Part shown: piece by piece, positions 49,376-60,244 of the stretch
Layout: every line of letters begins with the position of its first letter
Numbering within the stretch: the first letter of the stretch is position 1
NCBI GenBank assembly: GCA_041399085.1
Contig: JAWKTM010000033.1
Location: 1 to 64,000, forward strand
Reading direction: 5' to 3'
DNA from: JAWKTM01 sp041399085
GTDB taxonomy: Bacteria; Planctomycetota; Planctomycetia; Pirellulales; Pirellulaceae
DNA: 64,000 nucleotides
Made by a program: the position numbers and the translations under genes
Notes under the pieces: generated by a model
Seen by the model: the letters and a program-made list of their open reading frames with translations, nothing else
Databases searched by the model: none
Told to the model about the DNA's origin: nothing

Positions 49376-51705
49376 ATGGCAGTGCACCTGTTCGGAATCC
49401 GCCATCACGGACCGGGATGCGCGCGTAGCCTGTTGACAGCGCTCGACGAGTTGCGTCCCGATATGGTGGTGATCGAAGGACCGGCCGATGCGGAAGCCGC
49501 GTTGCCCATGGCGCCGCACGAGCAGATGAAGCCGCCGGTGGCTCTACTGATATATCCGGCGGACGAACCGCACGCGCTGTGTACTATCCCATGACTGTGT
49601 TTTTCACCCGAATGGCAAGCGATGCGATGGGCCGCGTCGCATGGCGTCCCATCCGTTTGATGGATTTGCCCCAGACCCATCAGCTTGCCATATCGCGCGA
49701 AGCGGAGGCGAGTGAGGAGAAGGAGACCTTCGAATCGGAAAGCAATGCGGACGCCAAGCCCTCAGACGAGCAATCGGAGAAAGCATCTTCGGCCGATACG
49801 CCGGACGAGCAAGTGTGGCGCACGGACCCTTTGGCGTTGTTGGCGGAAGCTGCCGGCTACCGGGATCACGAGTTGTGGTGGGAAGAGCAAATCGAGCGAC
49901 GCGAGAACGCCACGGATTTGTTCGCGGCGATTTTGGAAGCGATGCGGACCGTGCGGGAGGAGACGGGCGAATCGCGGCCGCGAGACCTCCTGCGGGAAGC
50001 GTATATGCGAAAGACGCTGCGGGAGGTTCGCAAGCAAAACTACCAGCGAATCGCCGTGGTATGTGGAGCTTGGCATGCGCCCGTGTTGGACGAAGCGGCG
50101 CTGGACGGCCGATGCGAGGGCTGTCGAGCGGTCGACGACAATGCGCGACTCAAAGGTCTCCCTAAGACAAAGACACAATGTACGTGGATTCCTTGGACCC
50201 ATTCACGATTGACCTTTCACAGTGGTTATGGCGCGGGAGTTCATTCGCCGGGTTGGTATGAACACTTGTGGTGTGCTAAAGATCGGGCGGCCACGCGCTG
50301 GTTGGCTTCGGCCGCGCGGTTATTGCGCGAGAAAGATCTGGATGCCTCGTCGGCCAGTGTGATCGAAGCCGTGCGATTGGCCGACGCGCTGGCGGCGCTA
50401 CGCGACTTACGTTCGCCGGGCCTTCATGAGCTGAACGAAGCGATCTTGACCGTGTTATGCCACGGTGATGCCGCGCCGATGCGATTGATTCGGAACCGTT
50501 TGGAAATCGGAGATGTGCTCGGGCAAGTGCCAGAAGACGTGCCTTCGGTGCCCCTGGCTCGAGACGTGGCGGAATCACAGAAGCGGCTGCGGTTGAAGCT
50601 GTCGACGGAAATTAAGTCGCTGGATCTCGACGTCCGAAAAGAGACGGACTTGGCGCGCAGCCGTTTGGTGCACCGGCTTGGACTGTTAGGAATTCAATGG
50701 GGACAGTTGGAACGCAGTGGCGGCCGGTCATCGACTTTTCATGAGATATGGCGATTACAATGGATGCCCGAATATGCCGTGGCCATTATCGAAGCCAATG
50801 TGTGGGGTAACACAGTCGAAGCAGCCGCGACCGCACGCGTTGTGCATGAGGCATATGAGTTCAACGAGTTGCCGGCGGTGACGGAGCGCTTGGATGCGGC
50901 AATTCTGGCCGGATTGGACTCGGCCGTTGATCCATTGTTAGCTCGCATACAAACAATGGCTGCCGTATCGGCCGATGTGCGACATTTGCTGGACGCTCTG
51001 TTGCCGCTGGCTCGCGTCGCGCGTTACGGCGATGTTCGAGGCACCAACGCGGCACATGTGGAACCGATCCTGGTTGGCCTGTTTGAACGCGCGGTGGTGG
51101 GATTAGCGGCGGCCTGTTCGATGTTGGACGAAGACGCCGCGAATCGCATGTTGCACAGCTTTGCCGCGGCGCAGGAAGCGCTGGATGTGTTAAACCGCGG
51201 CGACTTGCTTGAACAATGGCAATCCCAATTGCGTGCAATCGCTCACGGCGCCGCGCATGGTTTGCTGCGCGGTTGGTGCTGCCGACTATTGTTAGAGAAG
51301 CAAGCCATCGACCAACAGCAACTCTATCGGTGGGCGCGTTTGGCGCTGTCGCCCGCGAATCCGCCCGACGAATGTGCCGCTTGGGCGACCGGATTGCTGC
51401 GCGGCAGCGGGCTGTTATTGTTGCACCAAGACGGCGTGTGGCAAGTATTCGATCGTTGGTTGAGTGAACTGGGCGAAGAGACATTTGTCGAGATGTTGCC
51501 GCTGTTGCGGCGAGCGTTTGCGGACTTCACCACATCCGAACGGCGGCAAATGGGTGAAAAGGTAAAACGACTTGATAATGTCGCCGAGGGGCGATCGGAG
51601 TCGAACGGAGTCGGTTCGTCCACCCACGTGTCGATCCACGACGAGCGAGCTCGACGCGTGTTGCCGGTGCTCGCGCACATATTGGGAGTCACGCCGAAGC
51701 CATGA
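49376..51705 (+). CDS. DUF5682 protein (YehM-like), frame breaks near N-terminus
   Basis: The product of about 775 residues opens MAVHLFGIRHHGPGCARSLLTAL, the typical DUF5682 start. It continues to LLIYPADEPHA, where the frame changes near 49575 to VYYPMTVF. Around 49600-49660 the family sequence SPEWQAMRWAASHGVP lies in yet another frame, implying an extra T in the T-run near 49598 and a second compensating change. From 49670 the frame is open to the stop. GAWHAPVL is kept. No enzyme function is established for the family. The stop overlaps the VWA gene start (ATGA). Homopolymer-linked changes point to consensus error. Confidence 0.8.
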
Positions 51706-52883
51706 CAACATCACAACCCATTACGAATGATGAACGACTGCGACGCTGGCGAATGGTCTTGGGCAAGGCGGCCAGTTGTGGCGGCGGTTCGGGCGCGGGA
51801 GAAGGATTGCCGCTGGAATTGGAAGGACACGATGTGCAAATGGATCAAGTGCTCGAAGCGCTCTACGATTCCGACCGTTCCGCCGGGCTAGGCAATTCGT
51901 GTCCCAATGTGAATCGCTGGCTGGGTGATATCCGCACCTATTTTCCAAAATCGGTCGTGCAGGTAATGCAAAAGGACGCGCTCGACCGTTTGAATCTGCA
52001 TCAAATGTTGTTGGAGCCCGAAACGCTGGAGAGCGTGGAGGCCGATGTGCATTTGGTGGGGACGTTATTGTCGCTCAAGAATGTAATCCCCAATAAGACG
52101 AAGGAGACCGCGCGGCAGGTGGTGCGCAAGGTCGTTGATGATTTAGAACGTAAGCTGCGAAATCCCATGACCGAAGCGGTGCGCGGGGCGCTTAGTCGAG
52201 CCACGCGAACCACGCGGCCACGAGCGGGTGAAATCGATTGGCATCGAACGATTCGTAAGAACCTTAGTACTTATCAGCCGGAACGCGGCACGATCATTGC
52301 GGAGAAGCTCGTTGGCTATGGGCGCAAGCGATCGTCACTGAGAGACATCGTGTTATGCATCGATCAAAGCGGAAGTATGGCCACGTCGATCGTGTATTCC
52401 AGTATCTTCGGCGCCGTGTTGGCATCGCTGCGGGCCGTGTCAACCAAACTGGTTGTCTTCGACACGGAAGTGGTGGATCTAACCGAACATTTGCACGATC
52501 CGGTCGATGTGCTGTTCGGCACGCAACTCGGCGGTGGCACGGATATCAATCGGGCCGTGGGATACTGTCAGAATCTAATTACGCGGCCGTCGCAAACCAT
52601 CTTTGTGTTGATCTCCGACCTGATCGAAGGAGGTGTCGAACAGCAGTTGTTGCGACGTTCGGCCGAGCTGTTGGGGAGTGGCGTCCAGATGATCTGCTTA
52701 CTGGCTCTCAGCGATTCCGGCTCGCCCAGTTATGACGAATCATTAGCTGCCAAAATGACCTCGCTAGGCGCTCCGGCATTCGCTTGCACGCCCGATTTGT
52801 TTCCCGACCTGATGGCCACGGCGATTCAGAAACGCGACATCGCCACCTGGGCCGCTCGGCATGAGATAGTTGTCAGAGCGTAA
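51702..52883 (+). CDS. VWA-domain protein (YehP-like)
   Basis: The 393-residue protein has a helical N-terminal half and a von Willebrand A domain from about residue 215. The metal site is complete in the first motif (CIDQSGSM, D-x-S-x-S), with the conserved GGGTDINRAV Thr and a later LISDLIEGG. It is the expected partner and substrate adaptor of the MoxR ATPase at 48240. It ends the operon; the next gene is on the other strand. The frame is intact. Confidence 0.9.
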   Translation: MTTSQPITNDERLRRWRMVLGKAASCGGGSGAGEGLPLELEGHDVQMDQVLEALYDSDRSAGLGNSCPNVNRWLGDIRTYFPKSVVQVMQKDALDRLNLHQMLLEPETLESVEADVHLVGTLLSLKNVIPNKTKETARQVVRKVVDDLERKLRNPMTEAVRGALSRATRTTRPRAGEIDWHRTIRKNLSTYQPERGTIIAEKLVGYGRKRSSLRDIVLCIDQSGSMATSIVYSSIFGAVLASLRAVSTKLVVFDTEVVDLTEHLHDPVDVLFGTQLGGGTDINRAVGYCQNLITRPSQTIFVLISDLIEGGVEQQLLRRSAELLGSGVQMICLLALSDSGSPSYDESLAAKMTSLGAPAFACTPDLFPDLMATAIQKRDIATWAARHEIVVRA

Positions 52884-52885
52884 AC

Positions 52886-53158
52886 TCAGAACACAATCGC
52901 CCCCGCCAAGGCCAACAGCGATACCACAACGCCCACAGCGCCCAACAGCATGGCAAAGATACTGAGCATCCCGCCTTTGACTCGTGGCGAGGCGGAGATA
53001 ATCAACCCCAGCAGGCCCAGGGGAACGGAGACGATCGACAGCAGCAAGGCCCAACCGGGATGCCCCGCGCAAATCGCGATGTAGCTGCCTACGGCCGAAA
53101 TGATTGAAAGCGTGGCGGCCATGCCGGTTTTTTGGTCAATGCGAGTGCGTGGTTCCAT
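52886..53158 (-). CDS. Small membrane protein
   Basis: The 90-residue product starts MEPRTRIDQKTGMAATLSII. It has three hydrophobic segments (IISAVGSYIAICAG; LLLSIVSVPLGLLGLIIS; MLSIFAMLLGAVGVVVSLLALAG). The stop lies only 3 bases from the convergent VWA gene. No family is recognised beyond DUF4190-like small membrane proteins common in planctomycetes. Confidence 0.6.
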   Translation of the reverse strand: MEPRTRIDQKTGMAATLSIISAVGSYIAICAGHPGWALLLSIVSVPLGLLGLIISASPRVKGGMLSIFAMLLGAVGVVVSLLALAGAIVF

Positions 53159-53337
53159 GTTGCTAGTCTTACTTCTTGGGAAACGGGGGTGCGAGTAATA
53201 CTGACGATCGTCACTGTGTTTATAATGATGCGGAAATGGCAGTCGGCGCGACGACGCCAACCTTACAGCATTTGTCGTACCCAAGCGTCGCCGCTAGAAA
53301 CGTACCTCGACATAACCCTGCGGAGCCTGACCAAATT

Positions 53338-54730
53338 ATGTCCAATGCCTCAAGTTCGCGTCGCGAATTCGTCAAGACAGGAACCGTTGCCGCCGTGGGA
53401 TTGGCCGCTTCGGGCGGTGGCGCGATTGCATCGGATGAGTCATTGCCGCGAGCGATCCAGCGAAAGGTGCTGACAACCGACGTGCTGGTTTGCGGCGCGG
53501 GCTGTGCGGGAACGGCCGCGGCCCTGTCCGCTGCGCGGCAGGGTGTTCGCGTATTGCTGATCGAGAAGGCCCCTTTCGCCGGCGGCATCCTAACCAGTGT
53601 CGGTCTTCCATATTTCGACGGAATCGCCAACATCGCCGACAATCGAATCGTGGTGCTGGAATCGCTTTGGAGCTGGCGGCCCAATCTGGGATTTGTAAGC
53701 CCGATGCCACGCATGTCGCGAAACATAATCCCACGATCGGCAACACGTTCGAGTTCAAGTTGCTGCTGGATCGGTTGCTGCAACACGAAGGCAAGCGGCT
53801 GCAAACGTTGTTCAATTCATTTGTCTGCGACGTGACCACCAAAGGCCAAAGAATTGACGAGGTGCTAGTTGCCAATAAGGACGGAGTGGTCTCCGTGCGC
53901 CCGCGCGTGGTGATCGACTGTACGGGCGATGGCGACGTGGCTGCCTGGAGCGGGGTCCAATTTGAACAGAACGCCGAAGTGCAACCGCTCACGCTCCATT
54001 TTCGTATTGGCCATGTTCAGCGCTCGCCCGATCTGTCGAGGAATTGTCGCGCCGCCCTCGCCGCGGCCCAGATGCGCGGCGAGTTGCCGATGTACTACGG
54101 GCCGGGTGTGATGTTCATGTTTGCCGACGATGAAGTCTACATCCACGGGATCCGCGTGCCGGCTAACCCGACCGATGCCGCCGATCTTAGCCGCGCCGAA
54201 ATGCAGGGACGCGCCGACGCTTGGGCTATGTTTCAGGCTTGGAAACGCGACGTGCCGGGTTTCGAGAACTCCTACTTCCTCGAAGCTTATCCGTGGATTG
54301 GCGTGCGAGAATCACGGCGACTTGTGGGGCAGTATGTGTTAACGAAGAAGATCTAATGCAATGCCGCCGTTTTGATGATGCGATCGCCACGGGATGTTGG
54401 TATTTGGACCTGCACCCCAATAAAACTACGGTTGGCAGCGCGAACGATTTTCAGCCGCAAAAAGTGCAGCCTCGTCCCTACGATATCCCCTATCGGTCGC
54501 TACTGCCGCGGACTGTTGAAAACCTGTTAGTGGCAGGTCGATGTCACTCGGCTACGCGCGGAGCGCACGCCTCGACGCGTGTTTCCGTTACAGCCATGGC
54601 AATGGGCGAAGCGGCGGGAGTGGCCGCGGCATGGGCGTTGAAAACGGATTCAACACCCGTTGAAATCGACGGCGCCGCGGTTCGAGACGTGTTGACGAAA
54701 GTCGGTAGTGGGCCATTCACGGACGCGTAA
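53338..54730 (+). CDS. Tat-exported FAD-dependent oxidoreductase, two frame breaks
   Basis: The leader SSRREFVKTGTVAAVGLAASG is a twin-arginine signal cut into two motifs (RREFVKTG, then a hydrophobic stretch). The FAD-binding fold follows (DVLVCGAGCAGTAAALSAARQGVRVLLIEK), then GGIL. The frame shifts near 53660 to LELAAQSGICKPDATHVAKHNPTIGN. In this frame VIDCTGDGDVAAWSG and YPWIGVRESRRLVGQYVLT follow, then near 54350 another shift to FDDAIATGCWYLDLH, and the end GEAAGVAAAWAL is intact. Total length is about 464 residues, normal for the FAD_oxidored family. The substrate is unknown. Confidence 0.8.
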
Positions 54731-54813
54731 ACTTGCAAGGCGGGTTGCCTCCACGTCCACGGCGGAGAGGAAGCTCGGCCGCTACAAAATCCCATATTCC
54801 ATGAAAGCAAGGT

Positions 54814-55620
54814 ATGAGATACTCTTATATTGTGCGGCTTGGTATGTGCTTCGCTATTTCACAACTCGTATCGCAGAAGTGTCCATTGCCTGTTTCGGCA
54901 GAGGAACCTAGACCTCCCGCCGGCGGCATCACGGCTACGTTTTCCATCGTGGCGGTCGATCCCGAGACCGGGATCGTGGGGGCTGCCGTGGCCAGCAAGT
55001 ATCCGGCGGTGGGACGTGTCGTGCCCTATGTGCGAGCGGGCGTCGGCGGCTTCTGCACACAGCATTATCATGTGCCCAAATGGGGCGAGCCGGCGCTGGA
55101 CGCTTTGGCCGAGGGCAAACCGCCCGAACAGATTCTGGCCGATCTACTACGCGACGATCCACAGCGCGAGCAACGGCAGTTGGCGATCATCGATATGCAG
55201 GGCCGAGCCGCCGTGCATAATCCCACGGCTGCGCCGAAGCCAAGTCAGTATTGGGCGGCGATGACCGGACGCTTCTATTGTTGCCAAGGCAACACGTTGG
55301 CCGGCCGGGCGGTCGTGGCCGAGATGGCTCGCGCCTATGAGGACACCGAGGGCAGCTTGACCGACCGATTGGTCGCGGCATTGGTGGCGGCCGATTGCGC
55401 CGGCGGCGACCATCGCGGTCGTTTGGCCGCGGGCGTTCGCGCGGCCAAGCAGGGCGTCGATGGCCATTGGTTCGAACTGTACGTGGACGAAAGCGATGAC
55501 GCCGTGATCGAGCTGGCTCCGGGAAATACGCCGAGACGAATCACGACGCCAGCGGCAATCACGCGCGCCACCTCCCTTCCAACCGCCCCAGAAACCAGCA
55601 ACAAAACCGTCAGGCCGTAA
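54814..55620 (+). CDS. Secreted DUF1028 protein
   Basis: The 268-residue product has an N-terminal signal-like segment to about residue 30. The DUF1028 domain follows: ATFSIVAVDPETGIVGAAVASKYPAVG, GVGGFCTQ, GRFYCCQGNTLAG and SLTDRLVAALVAADCAGGDHRG. The family resembles Ntn-hydrolases, whose activity here is unproven. The conserved part is complete; about 35 residues at the end look unstructured. The frame is intact. Confidence 0.85.
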   Translation: MRYSYIVRLGMCFAISQLVSQKCPLPVSAEEPRPPAGGITATFSIVAVDPETGIVGAAVASKYPAVGRVVPYVRAGVGGFCTQHYHVPKWGEPALDALAEGKPPEQILADLLRDDPQREQRQLAIIDMQGRAAVHNPTAAPKPSQYWAAMTGRFYCCQGNTLAGRAVVAEMARAYEDTEGSLTDRLVAALVAADCAGGDHRGRLAAGVRAAKQGVDGHWFELYVDESDDAVIELAPGNTPRRITTPAAITRATSLPTAPETSNKTVRP

Positions 55621-55730
55621 AAAGCCGCGATTGCCGCGGCAGTCGGGCGCTCGATAACTCATTGACGCCACGCGACTTGTGGAAGCCGCACGACGAACTT
55701 TCCGCCGCCGAGCGGCCAACTCTAGGTTTT

Positions 55731-55990
55731 GTTCCAGCGGGAACGGGTGCTCAACTGAAAGCAGAACAAGAGTCGGTTCCAGCGGCATGTTTACACTCGT
55801 TCCGGGGGAACGAGCTCGTTCCAGTGGAACACGATACGGTTCCGGCGGTATGAACACTGGTTCGCACGGACCGAACGTCCGTTCCAGCAGTCCGGGCATC
55901 TGTTCCGACGGTCCGAGCATCTATTCCCGTGGTCTGAGCCTCCGTTCCGCTGGGGCGGGATGGTTCTGGTGGGACGAGCGTGGTGCGTTC
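55731..55990. repeat. Degenerate 21-bp minisatellite
   Basis: Units of 21 bases start with GTTCC and carry GG near position 9. Clear starts lie at 55731 and 55776 and then about every 21 bases through 55960 (two units of 23 and 19 bases in the middle). As 21 is seven codons, every frame gives heptad repeats: one plus frame reads ICSDGPS IYSRGLS LRSAGAG, one minus frame GIDARTV GTDARTA GTDVRSV. None of these frames has a convincing start. It may be the remains of a repetitive protein gene or a noncoding array. Confidence 0.75.
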
Positions 55991-56297
55991 CGCATCGCCC
56001 ACAGTCCGTTGAGTCTGACGGGAGATTGCGAGCCTCGACGCATCGCCCACCGGGCGCGATGAGCGGTCTGTTGGCTGGGACGGGCGGCTTTGTTAGCCAA
56101 ACTCCGCTATTCGCAAGAGTTGACGCATATGATGACTAGTCTTCCCAAAACACCGAATGCCAAAACAACAACGCCTAGCGACATTCCACAGTGCGTGCAC
56201 GCAATCGCCGCTCATAGTGCGGAAAAGTGCAAGTCGTTCGAGTCTCGCAGTGATACATCGAATAAACATTTAGTCGCCTGGGACCTGACATTCATCC

Positions 56298-56850
56298 AGC
56301 GGACAAGCAAGCTGTCCGTAGTCGGGGCGGTCGGCTGAATAGCGGTGGCGGTAGAAACGACGATGCGGGCCGTGATGGAGAAAAGCGCCAGGCATTTGGC
56401 TGGTCGCCGGCAATCATGCCGAAGCCATGACGATGGACGATCGCGGCCAAGAGGCCTGCCAGAAAATAGGGCCGCCGAATAGATGCCAGATCGAGCCTCG
56501 GCGAAGTCTTCGAACGCTTGATATAACAATCGACCGGGATCGGCGAAACGGTCGACATCCGCTGGTTGGTATCGTTCAATCAATGGCAGCAGGATGGATG
56601 CTTCGGGGCTGAGATACACCGTGCCGCGAGCGACGTGCCTTCTTGCTCTAAGCTGTAAGTGCTGCTGCCGCAAGTCTTCCGCGCTTCGCGGCACCACAAC
56701 CGCTGTGACGTAGGAGCACGACCAACGTTGGAAGGCTCGTCGGACAAAGACCTCAGTGTGCAGCCATGCTGGCTGTGATCGAGTCCAATGCCTTGGCAAA
56801 CGATAACGGATCGTGTTGAGAGACTTCGTTCATTTGTTGCGCAATGTTGC
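56298..56850 (-). pseudogene. Decayed duplicate of peroxiredoxin-like gene
   Basis: This stretch is a near copy of 61157-61735. Long matches run throughout, including the preceding CAGCGGACAAGCAAGCTGT block. Several one-base insertions and deletions break the frame, and the CxxC region is damaged (CTFCREAL becomes scrambled). Similarity ends at about 56875, exactly where the IS5-type element starts. It is a segmental duplicate that has decayed, or a badly sequenced one. Confidence 0.8.
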
Positions 56851-56875
56851 TGGTTACGTTGACTGTTGGTTTAAC

Positions 56876-57786
56876 AACCTATCCGAAACCCAATTGCTAG
56901 AGAAAAGCGGACCTCCCATGAGTTGGCAATCTCTACCTCACCAAACCCATTGGAGGGTCTGCTATGGATGGGTAACGGAGTTTTGATGATTATCGCATGC
57001 CAGATGAGTTGTGGGAGCAGATGACGGAACTGCTTCCTCGAGTATCCAAGTAGCCCAAAGGGCGACGACCTCGTGCAGATCTTTCGTGTGAAATGCTGAT
57101 GCGATCTTCTATCGTCTGCGAACAGGATGCCAATGGAATGCAATTCCACCGGAACTTGTTTCTGGCAGCACGGCTCACGACTACTATCAGCAGTGGGCTC
57201 AGTTGGGCATCTTCGAGCAACTTTGGATCTCGCGGTCAACGTTTACGATGATCTAATTGGCCTGGATCGAGAATGGCACCGGTCGACGGCATGATGATTC
57301 GCCGCCACTAGGTGGCGGAAAGACCGGCAAAAACCCAACGGATCGTGCAAAACTGGGCACGAAACGATTACTGCAAACGGAAGCGCCGGATTCCAATCGG
57401 ATTGGCTGTGGGCGGAGCAAACATCCACGACACGAAGCTACTACAGGAGACCATCGAGGATAGTATCGAGCGAGCTGTTAGTGAGGTGAGTGGGAGCAAG
57501 AGTGCACTGTGCTCGACAAAGCTTAGCGATTCCGCAGCAACGCGAGAGATGATCGTTTCAAGCCATAAGTACACAGCACACGTACGAAGTCGCGGTGAAG
57601 AGCAGCGAGAACCTGATCGAAAATCGGGGAACGCCCACGACGTTGGGTCGTGGAGAGAACTCATGGCTGGACAACCGTTTCGAGCGATCCTCATACGATG
57701 GGATTAGAAAGTTGAAAACCATATCGCATGACTTCACCGCGTTAGCTTACTTCGTCTATAGTCGAATCGGGGTTTTCGGATAGGTT
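56876..57786 (+). mobile_element. Decayed IS5-type insertion sequence
   Basis: Terminal inverted repeats are visible: AACCTATCCGAAACCC at 56876-56891 and the complement of AACCTATCCGAAAACCCC at 57769-57786. Between them, in mixed frames, is an IS5-family transposase: MPDELWEQMTELLP, GCQWNAIPPEL, STAHDYYQQWAQLGIFEQLW, the DDE start followed by GGGKTGKNPTDRAKLGTK, VGGANIHDTKLLQETI and KYTAHVRSRGEEQ, ending RFRAILIRWDKKVENHIA-like. TTA occurs just outside both ends and may be the target duplication. At least six frame breaks make it inactive as read. Confidence 0.85.
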
Positions 57787-57832
57787 CTTAGTGCTTCAAG
57801 CGAGTTCGCGTGTTTTCGTTCAACAACTAACC

Positions 57833-58345
57833 TCATGGGCTGTCGTCCCTGGCTTTTCTATTGCCGAAGGCAGCGAAGATTCCTCGGCATAAGGTACCAA
57901 TGGTCGCTATTCCGATGAACACAGAGAGACAGTGGTTCGGGTGTTGACCATAGTACCGCTGCGTACACCATGTATAGAATCATTATGATGGCTGCCGCAC
58001 CTTGACGGAACTGCGAGCAGTCGTTGAACTGTCGTTCCATGTCGTAAGCAGTACGCCAGTCGCGACCGCGCACGATTCCAGCAAAACGGAAAGAATCGCG
58101 ATGGCGTGATCGCAGCGTTGCAACGCTCTCAACATGCCGGGCGACGCCATGCAGGTGCTCACGCGCCGATCGTAACCCATACAATTAAGAAACCCGCTAT
58201 CGGAACTGCTGGAAGTAAGCGTATACGAAACTATTAGGACAGTGAACGTGATTGATCTGTCTTTGAAGTCGGCTGCTAACGAACTGATAGTCGTTGGGCT
58301 TTCATGCGGATTCGATGTCTGTTTCGTCATTTGACTATTAGGCAT
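57833..58345 (-). pseudogene. Decayed membrane protein gene
   Basis: The first 40 residues (MPNSQMTKQTSNPHESPTTI, then FKDRSITFTVLIVSYT) lead into hydrophobic pieces in several frames (LPAVPIAGFLIVWVTIGA, AIAILSVLLESCAVAT, AAIIMILYMVYAAVLW, FIGIATIGTLCRGIFAAFG). Together they suggest a membrane protein of about 165 residues with four helices and three or more indels. The family is not recognised. Confidence 0.45.
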
Positions 58346-58459
58346 CGATGAGCTCCACTCGCAGTTGAATGTCCTATACTGCCTAAACGGTGTCATTGAT
58401 TCGGTTGCACCAATTGCCAAGTTGGCAACTCACGGAGAATCCCGAGGAGCGAGTCGCCG

Positions 58460-58880
58460 CAGTTCAATTCAACCCCGCCAATGATCCTACGCCGTCGATC
58501 TCTTGCGGCGGTACGATACGGCACTTTGAAGGAACTTCCGTCTCACTAGCGTGTCCAAACCCAATTGCCGCTCTTGTCAATGTAACCGGCCTTTCTTGCC
58601 AGACACATCTTTGTTCAACCCACGCTAGGCCGTGCCGAAAACCGTGACTTGTACAGATTCGGAAGGTGGATCTAAGCGTGCCGGACTTGTCGATAAAGCC
58701 CGGACTGTTGTGGATCAACCGGGACAATGACTGGCAAGCCCCTCCTTATATGGAAACGCGTCCTTGAACTGATAGGATACTCCACTCGCCCCCAGATTCG
58801 CAAAGCAGAACCTTCAAGCCCGTGTCTAAACTTTAAGGATGCGCTAATCCTTCTGTTGCATAGATCCGATAGCTCGGCCA
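58460..58880 (-). pseudogene. Decayed WG-repeat protein fragment
   Basis: Pieces typical of WG repeats are found in mixed frames: GFIDKSGT, FRHGLAWV, GYIDKSGNWVW. They resemble those of the intact WG-repeat lipoprotein at 60245-61075 (DGLACVLLNGKWGFIDRGG). No open frame remains. It is probably the end of a second WG-repeat gene, cut off or decayed next to the IS630-type remnant. Confidence 0.55.
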
Positions 58881-58994
58881 TAAGCCGGAAAATGGCGTAT
58901 CACCTAGTGCCGCGACCTTTAAAAATGGTGTTGATTGAAAACTGGCTTTGCCGCTATTCTTCCCGAATCATCCAAGCCACCATTTGTAAGGAGT

Positions 58995-60232
58995 GTCGCC
59001 GTGCCAGGAAGGCTGCCAGAATCGAAGTGACCGGAACGCCAATACGAGTTGCTCGGAGAAGATCGTCGCTTCACGCACCGCATCGGTGCGGTTGGTGCAG
59101 CGTGCCAAAATTGTATTGCTGGCGTTTAAGCGTCTCAACAATGAGGAGATTGGCGAACTGGTCGAGCTGAACCCACAGCAAGTCAGTGGTGTGGCGAAAG
59201 CGATGGCGGGACGATCACAGCGGTTGATTTCGGTAGAATGCACGGAATCGCTGGGAGAATTGAAGAAGCAGATCGACAGTTGTTTGCCGGGATCGGCCTC
59301 GAAGCGGTAAAGCTTCACGGTTTAGTACGGAATAAAGCAGCGATCGTGTCGATCGCTTGCGAGAATCCTGATGCCGAGTCGCAACGTCCGATCTCAATGG
59401 TCACCGCTCGTGAGGTTGCCGACGAAGCCACCGGCTGGAGGCGTTGTCGAATCGATTTCCGTATCCCATGTGCGGACTTTTTAAATCGGGCCGATGTTCA
59501 ACCACATCGAAACAAGTATTGGCTGTTCTCAAAATCGATGACCGCGAATCCTGGAACGCTCAAGTTCTTGGCGTCTGCCAGGCCTATCGCGACGCGATCA
59601 GTCTTCATACCAACGGCAAGGTCTTCATACCGTTTCGATCGATGAGCAGACGATTCAAGCTCTTCAAAGAATCGCAGTCGATTTGCTACCGCCCGTGGTC
59701 GCACGCGCGCCGCGAGTATGAGCATTCGACATGGTACGCTCGGTCTATTTGGTAACCTTCATATTGGTTACTGGTCAACCATCACCCCTAATTCGCCACA
59801 CTCGGACCGAAGAAGATTTTCTTGAGAACATCGACGGTTGCGTCGACCGGACCCGACCGCGACTTGGCGTTTGATAACCGACAATTTAAACACGCATGCC
59901 AGCGAATCAGATGGTTCGATACGTTGCCGCCTCATGCGAATTGGAAACCGACCTTGGGGTCAAAGGCCGAACTGGCGCAGTGTTGAAGTCGTTGGCATCA
60001 CGCCAAGCCTTCTCAGTGACCAGAACCATCGCATCCACTCTATACTCCGAAGCATTGCAGTTGGCTGAACCAAATTGAAATCTGTCTGAACATCGAAAGC
60101 TGACGCGATTCGGATCTTTCCATTCATTGGATGACTTGCAGGATCGCATCTGCGCTTCATTGACTACTAAGCAATCAATCAATGGCGAGACCGTACCGCT
60201 GACGTGCGACGGAGCCGTCTTGTGTAAATAGG
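58995..60232 (+). mobile_element. Decayed IS630-type transposase
   Basis: In mixed frames the IS630 family order is clear. The HTH region is VQRAKIVLLAFKRLNNEEIGELVELNPQQV in parts, then ACENPDAESQRPIS and TAREVADEA. QPHRNKYW, QVLGVCQAYRDAISLH and a TDEQTIQALQRIA-like stretch follow, then LITDNLNTHASE (second catalytic Asp region), ETDLGVKGRTG and KLTRFGSFHSLDDLQDRI, and the end CDGAVLCK. There are at least eight frame breaks, so no intact transposase. Terminal repeats were not identified. Confidence 0.8.
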
Positions 60233-60244
60233 TGGAGTCCCGGT

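Noticed and set aside
55147..55920. 257-codon minus-strand frame over DUF1028 and the minisatellite
   Set aside because: Most of it is antisense to DUF1028; the heptad part has no start of its own.
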